DNA from: Dolomedes plantarius
Taxonomy: Eukaryota > Arthropoda > Arachnida > Araneae > Dolomedidae
NCBI GenBank assembly: GCA_907164885.2
Contig: OU015492.1
Location: forward strand, 197,878,960 to 197,942,959
Direction of reading: 5' to 3'
DNA length: 64,000 bases
Part shown: in pieces, positions 27,392-38,387 of the stretch
Layout: every line of letters starts with the position of its first letter
Numbering within the stretch: position 1 is the stretch's first letter
Program-made: the position numbers and the translations under genes
The notes under the pieces: generated by a model
What the model was told of the DNA's origin: nothing
The model's database searches: none
What the model saw: the letters and a program-made list of their open reading frames with translations, nothing else

Positions 27392-29426
27392 CGATAAATT
27401 TAACAAATAATGCATTCTCGTCGAGTAATTGTTTTTAAAAGTAAATATCAGAGCTGAAATCTGCTGTATCGAAAGATAATGTAAAGCCAAGGATACCAGA
27501 TGTGGATAGAGCAAGAGGCGATCCGCGGAATCTATTGGCAGTAATATCAGCTACTGAAAATTATGAGTACTATCACTTGAGAAGAATGGAGTTCTTTCCC
27601 AATTGCATACCAGAAATCAGTTTGTGTTATGTGAGGAACAATTTCTCTCAGTAGAGAATGCACCAAATATCACTTTGCCCCTTCGGGAGTGCGAAAGAAA
27701 AGCAACAATTTTATTGAAACCAGGGTTACCAAAGATTCTCATGTATAGGAAAGTGTTATGTAACAAAATGTAAGTGAAGAAAAATGAAAAGTTATGCAAT
27801 TCAAAATATCACGACAGTGTTGCCATGTTTGAGTAAGCAGTCCAAATTATTAAAGTTCCATATTTTTTCACAACAAATATTTTTATATTTTTGTACGCAT
27901 AGTTCTAATATTAAGCGAAAATAAATTTTTCTTAGTTTCCTAATATTCGTTAAAAATTCGTTTCTAATATTATTAAAAGAAGATATGTATTTTTGATTCA
28001 TTTATTAAAATTTGTTTAAATCTATGTTACTTTTTGAAACAACAAAAGTGGGAAATATTATGATGTTTATCACATTAATGAACAAAAGTTTAGAATTCAT
28101 GCAAAAATCGCTTTAAAAGTAATATATTAAAAGATATTTTTCAAACATAACAAATACCTTTTAGAATATACATAATCGCCTGCAAAAAGGGATAAATTCT
28201 GGCATATTTATCTAATTTACCAATTACATTAGGGAATTATGTGAAATCGCCGGTAAAAGTGAGAAATTTACTGAAATTTATCAAATTAACAAAGATTATT
28301 GGTGACTATGCATAATAACCGTAAATTTTGTATAATCACCGGTTAATCACTTTTACCGTAACATGTATGTCCAAAAAACATTCATATACTAAAATCGAAA
28401 TCCAATGCTACCAAAATCTGAAAATTAACTGAAACTGACTATGAAATCTGACTTTGAAACTTTGTAATACACTAAATGTTTCATGATGTAATGTTCCTGA
28501 TGTTGGAATTCTTGTTATATAATTATATAATTTATGTAAATTTAGTTCCGATGCTATTTGTATTCCTTCAATTCAGTCAGAATGAAATATCATTATACTA
28601 AGCATGGAGTACCAGAAGAAAAGCCAGTGGTTTAAAACGTTTTGTTTTCTATTTTATGAATGTGACATGGAACTCGACTTTTGCAATTATTTTGATTATT
28701 ATACTGCTTTAACTCTAAAGAAAGAATACTATTTTCTTATTTCACAATTTCGAAACAACATTAATTCGGTTCCATGCACATTTATAAGTGTATTTACTTT
28801 ATTTTGTAAATATTAAATTGTCTATGTGCTGAAAATCATTCCTGTGGTTTTTCGTACCAGTTTTCTTGGAAGAAGGGAATCATCTATTTTATTACCTGTT
28901 TAATTCCACATAATAATGAACTTGTACAAATTCATTTCTGCGGTTAGTTTCGTAAAATAAATATGCGTCTGCATTCTTCTTCATTTATGCTTTTTTATGA
29001 AAACCGTATGTTGAAGGAAAACGTTGTACAACAAAGAAATTAAGGGCATTATGCAAAATAATTTATACTACTTTTTACTATTTTTTCGGAAAATCTCAGT
29101 AAATATGAGACAATAGCATTACAATAATGAGATGATAGCATTATAATAATATCATGCTTCAAGACTATAGTTATCAAGTCATGCATATTAAAAAGGCAAG
29201 CCTTTCAAATCTTGAATAAAGTCTAAGCTTTGAAGTATTACTCCTCAGGGTTTAGCTCTTCTGATAACTCTGTAGATTAATATTTTAAAGATTTATCGGT
29301 TCTTTGTTTAATAAATAATGCATGCAGCCTTACATTTCAATATAACGCATGTCATTCAAATTAATCAAATGCCGTCAACTCAAGTTCGTATCACTTGAAT
29401 TTAATCTTTTCATTTCCTAGTTTTAC
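27392..29426. other. No recognised feature
   Basis: AT-rich. A 12-base inverted pair 'cggtaaaagtga'/'tcacttttaccg' lies near 28251 and 28345. The ORFs 27617-27799, 27801-28001 and 28604-28816 are short, unrelated to anything I know. Confidence 0.4.
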
Positions 29427-29585
29427 TCATTGGTGGCTCCAAGAGGGGGGGGGGGCTCTCCAAAAAAAGCTGGGCGTATTTTTTTTACCATAGCCTAAAA
29501 TTATATAATCGTAGACCTAATAATACTAAGTGAGTTTAAATTTAAAATGAGACGATGTATAATTCTTTTATATGTATATACATAC

Positions 29586-29649
<64 letters not shown>

Positions 29650-29735
29650 CCCTAAGAGCTGATATTTCCCCCCCCCCAAAAAAAAAAAAAAAAAAAAAAA
29701 AATCAAACAAACTCTGGACTGGAGCCGCCCCTGGA
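29427..29735. mobile_element. Probable hAT MITE (about 300 bp)
   Basis: The left end 'TTGGTGGCTCCAAGAGGGG' pairs with a right end that inverts to 'CCAGGGGCGGCTCCAG'. Flanks 'tttactca' and 'cttactct' agree at 6 of 8. It contains (TA)n (29590-29648), a C run and a long A run (29670-29701). Confidence 0.5.
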
Positions 29736-29989
29736 CTTACTCTAACACAAAATGGTTATGATTATTGCAGGAGGAGCTTCAAAACTGAGAACATGAGAGC
29801 AGAATTCCTCCGTGAATTCTTTTCCTGCAATTACCAAGATAACCTTTAGAGGAATTAAAAGAAGATCTATGAGCGGCTGAATCACGCAGGATAAAAGTTC
29901 CTTATGCTTCCCTAACTAACTTCACACGATGTGAGTACGATGATAATTAAACTGACATTATGGAATGCTTTAAAAGTTTCTTAACAATA

Positions 29990-30310
29990 CTTAGTATAAT
30001 TGCATCAGTTATTGTTACCATATAGTGTATTTTCACATGAGTAATATTTCTGAATTCCCGAGGATTGCAATTAAAAATTGAGAGTTCTTCCTATTTCGTC
30101 GCATAGCGTTGGAAAAGTCATAATGGGTCGTTAGGAATAATTTTTGAACTATTCATGTTGGGCAAAAAAAGTTAAGCGTTGTCCAATAAATAAATAAATT
30201 GACGAAAAAACAAAGAAACGTGAGATATAAATTAAAAAAAAATTCAGGTAGTCTCTTGTAACGGAACTACCACGGGTTATTAACGTAGGATTACTTATCG
30301 TTTCTTACCT
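29990..30310 (+). repeat. Mosaic repeat, copy a
   Basis: The block with 'ttattgttaccatatagtgt', 'gttggaaaagt', 'atgggtcgttaggaat' and 'ccaataaataaat' recurs in the same orientation at 35300-35520; its first part also flanks the DD41D element at 32785 and 34788. The end (30247-30310, 'aacgtaggattacttatcgt') recurs inverted at 37330-37395. Origin unknown. Confidence 0.6.
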
Positions 30311-30410
30311 ATTTTCTATGTACTACATGGGAGGAAAAGTCCCGGGACTCAACACTAAATGGCATCCGCAATGGAATTTCCATATAATGTTCTATTAGTA
30401 CAAACCTTAA

Positions 30411-31081
30411 GGGGACAAGGGACTTTCAATCTTGTTCTTCTTTAATTTTCAATATTTAACTCTATATATCCCATGAGTATAATTTATATTCTTTTCTACT
30501 ACACTAAAGATACTTAGAATTCACAAATAAGTATTTTGTGGGGGAATAAGACCTATTTATCAAAAAATTCTTCAAAAATGCTAGAATTTTTCAAAAGGCT
30601 CCATGCATATTCATTTTCTTCTGATATCTACCAAATTTCTCAGAATTGTTAATTGAAGTGTTTATCACAAAACTGTGCATAATTCTTCAAGTCATATTTT
30701 ATTTACAAATTTATAGACCATAAAATAAACTAAAAATATAAAAAAAAAATAACAGGCAGAATAGAAAAAAAATATTTAAGACTTTAGATACACACACCAA
30801 AAAAAAAAAATTAATGCAAATGTATATTTATATACATATGGTAAACTTATAATACAAAATTTAAGAATTTTAATTAATATAGAATGCGCATGGAGCCTTT
30901 TGAAAAACATTAGCAGTTTTGAAATATTTTTTGCAAAACAGGCATTATTCAGCTAAAAATTCCTTATTTTGAATTCTAAGGGTTTTTAATGTAGTAAAAT
31001 AGAAAATTAATTATTCTCATTTTGTATATAGAGCTAAAAACTGAAAATAAAAAAAATCGAATTTGAAGGTCCCCTGTCCCT
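30411..31081. mobile_element. TTAA-flanked MITE, family A, copy 1 (671 bp)
   Basis: The left end 'GGGGACAAGGGACTTTCAA' follows TTAA (30407-30410); the right end inverts to 'AAAGGGACAGGGGACCTTCA' (last bases slightly changed) before TTAA (31082-31085). It lies in the 5-prime untranslated part of the mariner. Related copies are at 33204 and 57308. Confidence 0.85.
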
Positions 31082-31149
31082 TTAAACGACTGCTATCAAA
31101 GTTTCATGACATGTCGGCCATTTATTTACGAGTTGTGGTCGTGTAAGTA

Positions 31150-32210
31150 AAGCTACTTTTGATGTTGTGTAACCAAAGGATCAACAAGAATTTCGCGTCT
31201 TAGTTAAACCATTGCTTTTTGATAAAAGAAAAATACCGTCCAAATCAAAGAATGGCTCGAAAAAACATCGCAGGACATCTGCTCAGTCGAAAACAACTAT
31301 TTGTCGATGGTTTAAAAATGATCGTACAAACACCGATGATGCCGCCCGTTCTGGACGTCCAATTGAGGCAACAACTCCAGAGAACATCAAAAAAGTCCAC
31401 CGTATTGTGTTGGAAGACCGCAAAATGAAAGTATGGGGATAGCTGACATAGTACAGATATCAATATAATAGATGAGACATATTTTGCATAAACATTTAAA
31501 TATGAAAAAGCTTTGTGCGAGATGGGTGCCGCGTTTCCTAACAATTGACCAAAAAACAGCAACGTGCCGAAAATTCAGAGCGCGCTTTGGCTATAAAAGC
31601 TTAATCCAAACGGGTTTTTCTGCCGATTCTTAACAATGGGTGAAACATGGATCCATTACTGCACACTTGAATCAAAAAGGCAATCTGCAGGGTGGTTGAA
31701 AGCTCGCAAAAGCAGACCATAGCGACCAAAGACGCAACAATCGGCTAGAAAGGTCTTGGCCAGTATTTTTGGGAATGCACGTGGCACAATATTCATCGAC
31801 TGTCTTGAGAAATTAAACAATCACAAGAGAGTGTTAAGCAGTATTATTGGACCGCTTGAAAGGACGATATCAAGAAAATAAAGGCCGCACATGGCGAAAA
31901 AAAGGTGCTGTTTTACCAAGACAATTCACCGGCTCACACATCAGTGAAACCGATGGTAAAATTGAATAAATTAAAATACGAATTGCTCCACCATCCCCCG
32001 TATTCTCCAGATCTGACACCCAGCGACAATTATTTGTTTCCTAACTTGAAGAGATGGTTTCAGGGGAAGAGATTTTCATCAAATGAGGATGTCAAATGCG
32101 AAACTGATGTGCATTTTGAAGCCCTTGACAAATCGTACTATATGAAAGGTATTCAAATGTTAGAGGACCGTTGAAATAAGTGTATCGCTCTTGAAGGAAA
32201 CTATGTTGAA
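31150..32210 (+). pseudogene. mariner transposase, multiply frameshifted
   Basis: The N-terminal half reads 'ICRWFKNDRTNTDDAARSG' then 'RPIEATTPENIKKVH' in the frame 31212-31442, the second HTH and linker of mariners. Further on, 'MGETWIHYC' (31636-31662) is the first catalytic motif 'DETWIHY' with Asp replaced by Gly (codon GGT at 31639-31641). The C-terminal frame 31905-32174 has 'FYQDNSPAH' and 'HHPPYSPDLTPSDNYLF', which gives 34 residues between the second and third Asp, i.e. DD34D. It is dead: several frameshifts lie between 31440 and 31900, and a catalytic residue is lost. Confidence 0.9.
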
Positions 32211-32288
32211 GTATAAAATCGATTTTTGATAAAAAAAATGTGTTTTTCATTGCTAGTCCCGGGACTTTTCACCCCATGTAGTATATAT

Positions 32289-32342
32289 GTATTTTTGTGT
32301 TATGTATATATATAGATATATATATATACATAACACAAAAAT
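32289..32342. repeat. 54-bp near-perfect hairpin
   Basis: 'gtatttttgtgttatgtata' opens an arm of 26 bases, a two-base loop 'ga' follows, and the arm returns exactly inverted. It lies 9 bases after the mariner TA and could extrude as a cruciform. Confidence 0.85.
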
Positions 32343-32803
32343 ACAAATCTCTATATATGTACGTATGTGTATATATATACATATATGTATGTCAAAATTT
32401 TGACGCATTTTGGTACTTTTCTGTTTAACTGCTTACTGCCTGTTCAAGTGATACAGACTAAGTTTGGCACGCTGCCAAAATTATAACTCGCGAGGTACGG
32501 ACGGACGGTTTTCGCGTCTGAAATTTTGTTTTCCGGAGTACCGTTATTGAGGAACCTACGTTAAAATGAGTTCTTCAAGTCCCTTCGACAGTTCGCTTGG
32601 TAGGATACTTCGCAATTAGGAGGCACGGGATGAATAATAATTCCTGTTAAACCGTTGTTATAAACTTGACTATTTTTGCTTTCCTATCCTACACATATAG
32701 AAGTTATCTCAGATTGTGAAAAATCGACATAATTTATTTAATTTCTGTTATTTATTAATATAATCATCAGTAATTAATATAATGGCATCGATTATTGTTA
32801 CCA
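32343..32803 (+). repeat. Mosaic repeat, copy b
   Basis: The part 32388-32560 ('tcaaaattttgacgcatttt', 'ggtacggacggacggtttt') recurs inverted at 35840-36001. The part 32570-32720 ('gaagttatctcagattgtga') recurs in direct orientation at 35545-35730. No ORF. Confidence 0.7.
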
Positions 32804-32951
32804 TATACAGAGGCTGTTCGCACATTTTTTAGACGATTTTGGTAAGCGGTAATAAAAAATCGTTTGCTGCAAAAGAAATAATTGCAATTGTACTATGTTT
32901 TTAAAAGTCAAAATTATCCTCTGCGGCTTGAAAGTTTTGTTTTTATTCTAA

Positions 32952-34735
32952 ATGGCGTTTTTTAACAAAGCAGTGGTTCGAAGGCTACATTTACGCTCTT
33001 TCCGAAGAGAAATATGCATACTCCGTTATCCAAAAACGATGTGACAGTCATGGTTTTGTGATATCTAAAGAGTCGATAGGTAATATCGTCAAAAAGAAAG
33101 GGAAAAAAACGTCAAATTGGAGCCTCAAGTGGGACAAAAATTCCAAACAAGTATCCAAAGAAAAAACGGACATCTTCGACTATTGCAAAGGTACTTTGTT
33201 TAAGGGGAGAAGGGACTTTCAACCTTGTTTTTTAAATTTTCAATATTCTACGCAATATATAACATGAGTATAATTGATATTCATTTTTACTACATTGAAT
33301 TCGATTAGAATTCACAAATAAATATTTTGTAGAAGAATAAGATTAATTTTTCAAAATATTCTTCAAAAAATGCTAGAATTTTTCAAAATTTTCCATGCGC
33401 AGAAATTTTTTTCCGATTTCTTCCAAATTTCTCAAGATTGTCAATTGAAGTGTTTGTTATAAAACTGTGTATAGTTCCTTGAAGCCTCAAATACTTTTAA
33501 AATTTATAGACCAGGAAATAAAGTAAAAAATGCAAAAAACAAAAAATAACAGGCCAAATAAAATAAAAATTTATTTAAGACTTTAGATTCCAACAAGAAA
33601 AGAAAAATCAATGCACAATTATGTTTATAAACATATGGTAAACTTATATTAAAAAAATAAGGTTTTTAAATGATATAGAATGTACATGGAGAATTTTGAA
33701 TAATGTTAGAATTTTTGAAAAAAAAATTTTAAAAAGAGGTATTATTCTGCTAAAAAAGCCTTATTTTGAATTTTAAGGATGTTCAATGTAGTAAAAAAAG
33801 ATTGTTAATTATTATCATTCTGTATATAGAGTTAAAAATTGAGAATAAAAAAAAATGAGGTGGAAGGTCCCTCATCCCCTTAATGTTAAAAGAAAATCCC
33901 CCTAGTCAAAGGACAGTTGCAAAATCATTAAAATGCTCGGTGTCGATTGCAAACAAAATGATAAACGTTGATTTAAATCTTAAGAAAGCGAAAAAGCGCA
34001 ATGTGCATTGTCTTCTTCCAAATCATATCGCTGAACGCAGGACACGCTGCAGAATTCTATATGAGAAACACTTATCCAAAGAAAAATGGAAAACAATTGC
34101 TACAATAGATGAATCATGGGTGTATTTAAATGATTGCAACAAAAAAAGAGCCATTTATTATCATAACAGGGGAGAAAAAAATTTAAGTACATGGTTCAAA
34201 GAATCAAAAGAAAGTTTTTCTAAGGGATTCATGATTGTTGCTGGCTTTTCTTATAATGGCAAGTTAAAAATAAAGAGAGTGGAAAAAAATGTCAAGATTA
34301 ACTCCAAATACTATCAGGAACATATTTTATAGGCAATTTTTCTGAATGAAATACCATCGCTTTACCCACAGTGCCATCAATCTGTGAGACTCCATCAGGA
34401 CAAAGCTAGCAGTCACACATCAAAATCCACTGTAAATTTCCTAAAAGAAATGGAACAAAAACTGGTATCAAGGCCATACCCTTCACTTATATCCCTACTA
34501 AATCTCCATATGTATCACCTATGGATTTTTGTGCTTTCGGACTTTTAAAATCTGCATTATTCAAACGTCGTCCCAAAACCCTTACAGGACTCTGGAAAGC
34601 TGTTCAGGAGGAATGGGATAGAATACCTCTTCTGACACTTCAAAAGGCATTATTATCCTGGAAATTGCGGTGTCGAAAGATAGTTCAGAATAAGGGATGT
34701 CAAATAGAACATTTAAAACACAAGAATTTTATGTA
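32952..34735 (+). pseudogene. DD41D-type Tc1/mariner transposase, interrupted
   Basis: An ATG at 32952 is followed by a frame change before the HTH region ('YALSEEKYAYSVIQKRC' in the frame of 33058). The ORF is then split by a MITE at a TTAA (33200-33203) and resumes at 33884 in the same frame. The catalytic motifs are 'TIDESWVY' (Asp at about 34108), 'LHQDKASSH' (about 34392) and 'SPMDFCAFGLL' (about 34515), with a frameshift between the second and third. By count 41 residues separate the second and third Asp. An additional stop is at 34330. This spacing is known from rosa-like members of the Tc1/mariner superfamily; the assignment below superfamily is inference. Confidence 0.85.
33204..33879. 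mobile_element. TTAA-flanked MITE, family A, copy 2 (676 bp)
   Basis: It starts 'GGGGAGAAGGGACTTTCAA' after TTAA (33200-33203) and ends in the inverse of 'GGGGATGAGGGACCTTCCA' before TTAA (33880-33883). It sits in the transposase ORF; removal of the element and one TTAA rejoins the frame with no change, so TTAA is the true target duplication. Confidence 0.92.
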
Positions 34736-34790
34736 ATTTAGTTTTGTGAATACAATATACATCGTCTAAAAAATGTGTGAACAGCCTCTG

Positions 34791-36033
34791 TAGTGTATTT
34801 TAACGTGAGTAATATTTCTATGCATTCAAGAGGATTTCAATAAAAAAATAATTACAAGATAAAAAGAAATTTTTATATACCACGTTTTTAAATTTTCTGT
34901 TGAATCATATAAACTTGACAATTCTATGTATAAATAAACACTGATTTTAAATTTTTTTGATGAATTATCCCATGAACTTGAAAGAAAATGAAGTTAATTG
35001 GAAGTTAACTTGCGTTTAACCTTTTGTTCCCGGCCCGGCTGATAGATGGCTGTACCAGTCTACAAAACAAAATTAACTGAAAGTGAATTCAAATTCTTCT
35101 TAAAGATGGCTAAAAGTATCAAAAGAATACACTGTCATCGTGTTCTGAGCTATTCTTAAAGTTTCAAATGTCTAGCTAGTCGGGAAGTTAGTTAAAAATC
35201 GATTGCAATATTTGAACTAGACAAGAACACAAACACACAAACAAACAAGAAAGCGAGATAATAAAAACATGTAAATAAGATTTCTGCCCTGTCCTTCGCA
35301 TTGGTTATTGTTACTATCTAGTGTGTTTTTATATGAGTGATACCTCTGAATATCTAAGGTAATTAAAAAATGAGATTATCGGCACATTGCGTCACAGAGC
35401 GTTGGAAAAGTGACAATGGGTCGTTAGGAATTATTTGAAAAGTATTCATGGCGGAGCGGAAAAGGTAAGCATTGTCCAATAAATAAATCAATAAATAAAT
35501 GGAAGAAAACAAACGTGAGGGGTTGGAATTTAGAAAACGAGTTCTTCAAGTCGCTTGGCTCGTTCTGTTGGTAGAATAGTTACCGATTAGGAGACCCGGG
35601 ATAAATCGCAATTCCGGGCAAACCGACGTTATAAATTGTAATCTAACGATTTTTATTTCCTCATTGGACATACATAGAAGTTATCTGAAATTGTGAAAAA
35701 TCTAACTGATATATTAAATCTCTGTTCATAGCAATAACCTCTTAACACTTATTAGAGTGAGAGTGATTACCCTCAGGTCCTTTTTTTCTTTTGTACAAGA
35801 TAATAGTCTAGATTTTTAACGTAGGATTACGTACCTCCATAACGGTCCTCCGGAAAGAAAAATTTCAGACGCTAAAACCGTCCGTCCGTACCTTGCGAGT
35901 TATAATTTTGGCAGCGTGCCAAACGCATTCTGTATCGCTTGGACAAGCAGTGAACAGTTAAACAGAAAAGTACCAAAATGCGTCAAAATTTTGACGTACA
36001 TACATACATGTATATATATACATACGTACATAT
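34791..36033 (+). repeat. Mosaic repeat, copy c, and remainder of copy b
   Basis: 34791-34850 continues the repeat interrupted by the DD41D element. 35290-35730 repeats 29990-30200 and 32570-32720 in direct orientation. 35840-36001 is the inverted partner of 32388-32560. 34850-35290 is unclassified and has no gene. Confidence 0.65.
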
Positions 36034-36258
36034 ATATGAGGCTGTGAAAGGCAAAGTGGTGTAAGTCACATTTTCAACCTTTTTTTTATTTGAGGGCAAA
36101 AATGTAAATCTCCATGTTCAATTTATAATGGAATAGAAAATAATTATTATTTGCAATGTTATAATAATTATTCTGAATTATAATTTGTTCAATTTATAGT
36201 GGATGTTTTTTGTAGTTTTTGCAGTAAAACGCTTTGGACTTGCAACACTTGACTTACT
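36034..36258. repeat. Short MITE, left copy, truncated
   Basis: About 95 percent identical by eye to 37066-37290 ('gaaaggcaaagtggtgtaag', 'ttgcagtaaaacgcttt'), but it stops at 'cttgacttact' where truncated Tc1 sequence starts. Confidence 0.8.
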
Positions 36259-36935
36259 CCACCCATCGGGGGCCCACCCATCGACCCCTCCGTTTGGAGT
36301 TTTGCCGAGCACGAGGGAACTGGACTACAGCGGAATGGAACCAGGTCGTCTTTAGCGACGAATCCAGATTCAATCTCGGCAGTGATGACAATCGTGTTCG
36401 TGTGTGGAGAGCCCGTGGTGAACGCTTCAATCCTGCCTTTGCTGTACAGCGACACATCGCTCCCACAGGTGGTGTGTTGGTATGGGGTGCCATTGCCTAC
36501 AATACACGGTCACCCCTAGTATTGTTCCGTGGCACCATGACAGCCCAGCGGTATGTTCATGAAATCCTGCAACCACATGTGTTGCCACTCATGGAACGGC
36601 TCCCAGGAGTCATTTTTCAACAAGACAATGCTAGGCCTCATACGGCAAGGGTGTCACAAGACTGTCTCCGCACTGTTACTACCCTTCCTTGGCCTGCCCG
36701 ATTCCCAGATTTGTCTCCAATCGAGCATATCTGGGATCATTTGGGACGACGAGTTGGGCATCCCACGAGTTTGAACGAACTAGAGGCAAGGTTACAGCAA
36801 ATATGGAACGAAATGTCTCAAGACATCATACAGAACTTGTATGACTCAATGCCCGATCGTATCGCATCGTGCATTCGCTCTAGAGGAGGGTCCAACGGAA
36901 TATTAACTCCTCCGTTCTTTTGCCTTTTTCTCTGA
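36234..36935 (+). pseudogene. Tc1-like transposase, N-terminus missing
   Basis: The frame of 233 codons is open and its catalytic domain looks complete: 'FSDESRFNL' (Asp at residue 42), 'FQQDNARPH' (Asp 131) and 'LSPIEHIWD' (Glu 164), 32 residues apart by count. The first dozen codons come from the adjoining MITE. The DNA-binding paired-like domain, normally about 110 residues, is absent, so it cannot bind its ends. The C-terminus is altered to a hydrophobic tail after 'RSRGGS'. All three catalytic residues are kept, which implies recent truncation. Confidence 0.88.
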
Positions 36936-37061
36936 AATAAATTATCCTTTTTCTTTGATTTTCTTATCATTTACTTATATCAAAGTAGTCATTACGTATG
37001 TAAAATGTCGTTTCATTTTGACGACTCCTTCTTGGTGCGCTAATTTTTTGTCCATGAGTGT
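36259..37061 (+). mobile_element. 5-prime-truncated Tc1 element
   Basis: The right end 'ttggtgcgctaatttttt' 'gtccatgagtg' followed by TA is a Tc1-type terminus. The left terminus and HTH are missing; the element begins abruptly inside the transposase next to the MITE copy. Confidence 0.75.
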
Positions 37062-37065
37062 ATAT

Positions 37066-37303
37066 GAGACGGTGAAAGGCAAAGTGGTGTAAGTCACATT
37101 TACAACTTTTTTTTTTTATTTGAGGGCAAAAATGTAAATCTCCATGTTCCATTTATAATGGAATAGAAAATAATTATTATTTGCAATATTATAATAATTA
37201 TTCTAAATTATAATTTGTTCAATTTATAGTGGATATTTTTTGTAGTTTTTGCAGTAAAACGCTTTGCACTTGCAGCACTTGACTTACTGACTTACACCGC
37301 CTT
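37066..37303. mobile_element. Short MITE, right copy (about 238 bp)
   Basis: Its left 'aaaggcaaagtggtgtaagt' and right 'acttactgacttacaccgcc' are inverted around GGTGTAAGTCA. It is flanked by AT-rich (TA) sequence. A run of AAATAATTATTAT near the middle is palindromic. Confidence 0.65.
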
Positions 37304-37798
37304 ATATATATAGATACATATACACATACAAAAGAGGTAAGCAACGATAAGTAATCCTACGTAAATATACCACGGTAGTTTCGTTAGAAGATACTACCAG
37401 AAATATTTTATGTACTTTTATGTCTGGAGAAATGTATTTTATATTTAATAATTCAGTTTTATTTAGCATTTTCCAACATAATGGGATTTTTTTCTTGTGG
37501 TCAATGAATTTAGATGCAGAATTCCTGAAAAGCTCCCCTTTATGAGGGGAGCCACCCCCCACCCCCCTCAGGATCGACATTTTGAGGGATTGTAATGGCT
37601 CTCTATACATAGGGGGGTTAAGCATTGCCCCAAATTATTTATTTAAAATATATTTTTGTCAACTATTTACAGGTACATAATCCCCTTACAGGTGTCCCCT
37701 CTATTCCACAACCCAATAGGCATACGGTTTATCAATCGAAGTGATCAATATTGCATACATTAATGCTTTAAAATTTGAGATTTTAAGTAAACGTTTTT
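37304..37798. repeat. Mosaic repeat end and left member of a direct repeat
   Basis: 37330-37395 is the inverted partner of 30247-30310. 37553-37680 ('aggatcgacattttgaggga', 'tggctctctata', 'actatttacaggtacataa') recurs at 38483-38606, so the TTAA element at 37803 is bracketed by direct repeats about 125 bp long. Confidence 0.7.
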
Positions 37799-37802
37799 TT
37801 AA

Positions 37803-38383
37803 CACTAGAAAGACTGCTGCTGTTATTTTGACGGTTTTTGGACACACTATTGAGCACTATGTCTTTATTTATGTCCTCAGGCTTTTGAAATTTTATGACT
37901 TTTTCTAATTTTTCGTGTAATATGCAAGCACAAAATTATATTCGATAGTAAAGAGGAGGAGAAAATGTGTTGTATACCTACTAAGACTGATAACCGTCAA
38001 TTTGACGGAAATATAGAAAACAGGAAGAAATCTTTAAAATAATACCGGAAAAATGTTAGTTACTTTTCGTCTCTTCCCCCTTTTGCAAATAACAGAAATA
38101 TTGGCTGTTCGGAAATATCGGTGTTGGAAAATAAGTACTGCACAAACTAAGCATGTATTTTTACTGATAAACCATACCAGGGTGTCAGCTCGGCATAACG
38201 ACATAAAAATATTTCTAAATATTTAATAATTTATTATATATTTGTATGAAATAATTCAAAATGTAAAGTATTTAACCATTTCAAAAAAATTGAATATTTT
38301 TAAATTTTTGATTTTATTTTTAACCGTCAAAATGACGGCTTTCAGTCTTTTTAGTAAGAAAAAAAATTCCTGTCTTTCTAGTG
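37803..38383. mobile_element. piggyBac-like MITE (581 bp)
   Basis: The ends are 'CACTAGAAAGACTGC' and the inverse of 'CACTAGAAAGACAGG', flanked by TTAA (37799-37802 and 38384-38387). The start resembles the CCCTAGAAAG terminus of piggyBac. Palindromes of the form CCGTCAAWWTGACGG occur at about 37988-38002 and 38324-38338, with a half copy near 37835. No transposase frame. Confidence 0.85.
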
Positions 38384-38387
38384 TTAA

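Larger units (their letters stand above)
30326..32278 (+). mobile_element. mariner-like transposon with nested MITE
   Basis: Left end 'CATGGGAGGAAAAGTCCCGG', right end inverts to 'CATGGGGTGAAAAGTCCCGG'; each lies against TA (30324-30325 and 32279-32280). Inside are a TTAA MITE (30411-31081) and a broken mariner transposase. Without the MITE the element is about 1.28 kb, the usual mariner size. Confidence 0.9.
32806..34790 (+). mobile_element. Tc1/mariner DD41D-type transposon with nested MITE
   Basis: The termini 'CAGAGGCTGTTCGCACATTT' and the inverse are almost identical over about 30 bases and are each flanked by TA. The host sequence 'gttaccatata' joined to 'tagtgtatttt' matches the uninterrupted repeat at 30013-30030, which shows the empty site. 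Without the MITE it is about 1.3 kb. Confidence 0.9.

Noticed and set aside
36189..36493. Minus-strand ORFs over the Tc1 transposase, and similar shadows at 54120-54467, 54637-54861 and 54858-55070
   Set aside because: Antisense to transposase frames with intact catalytic motifs.
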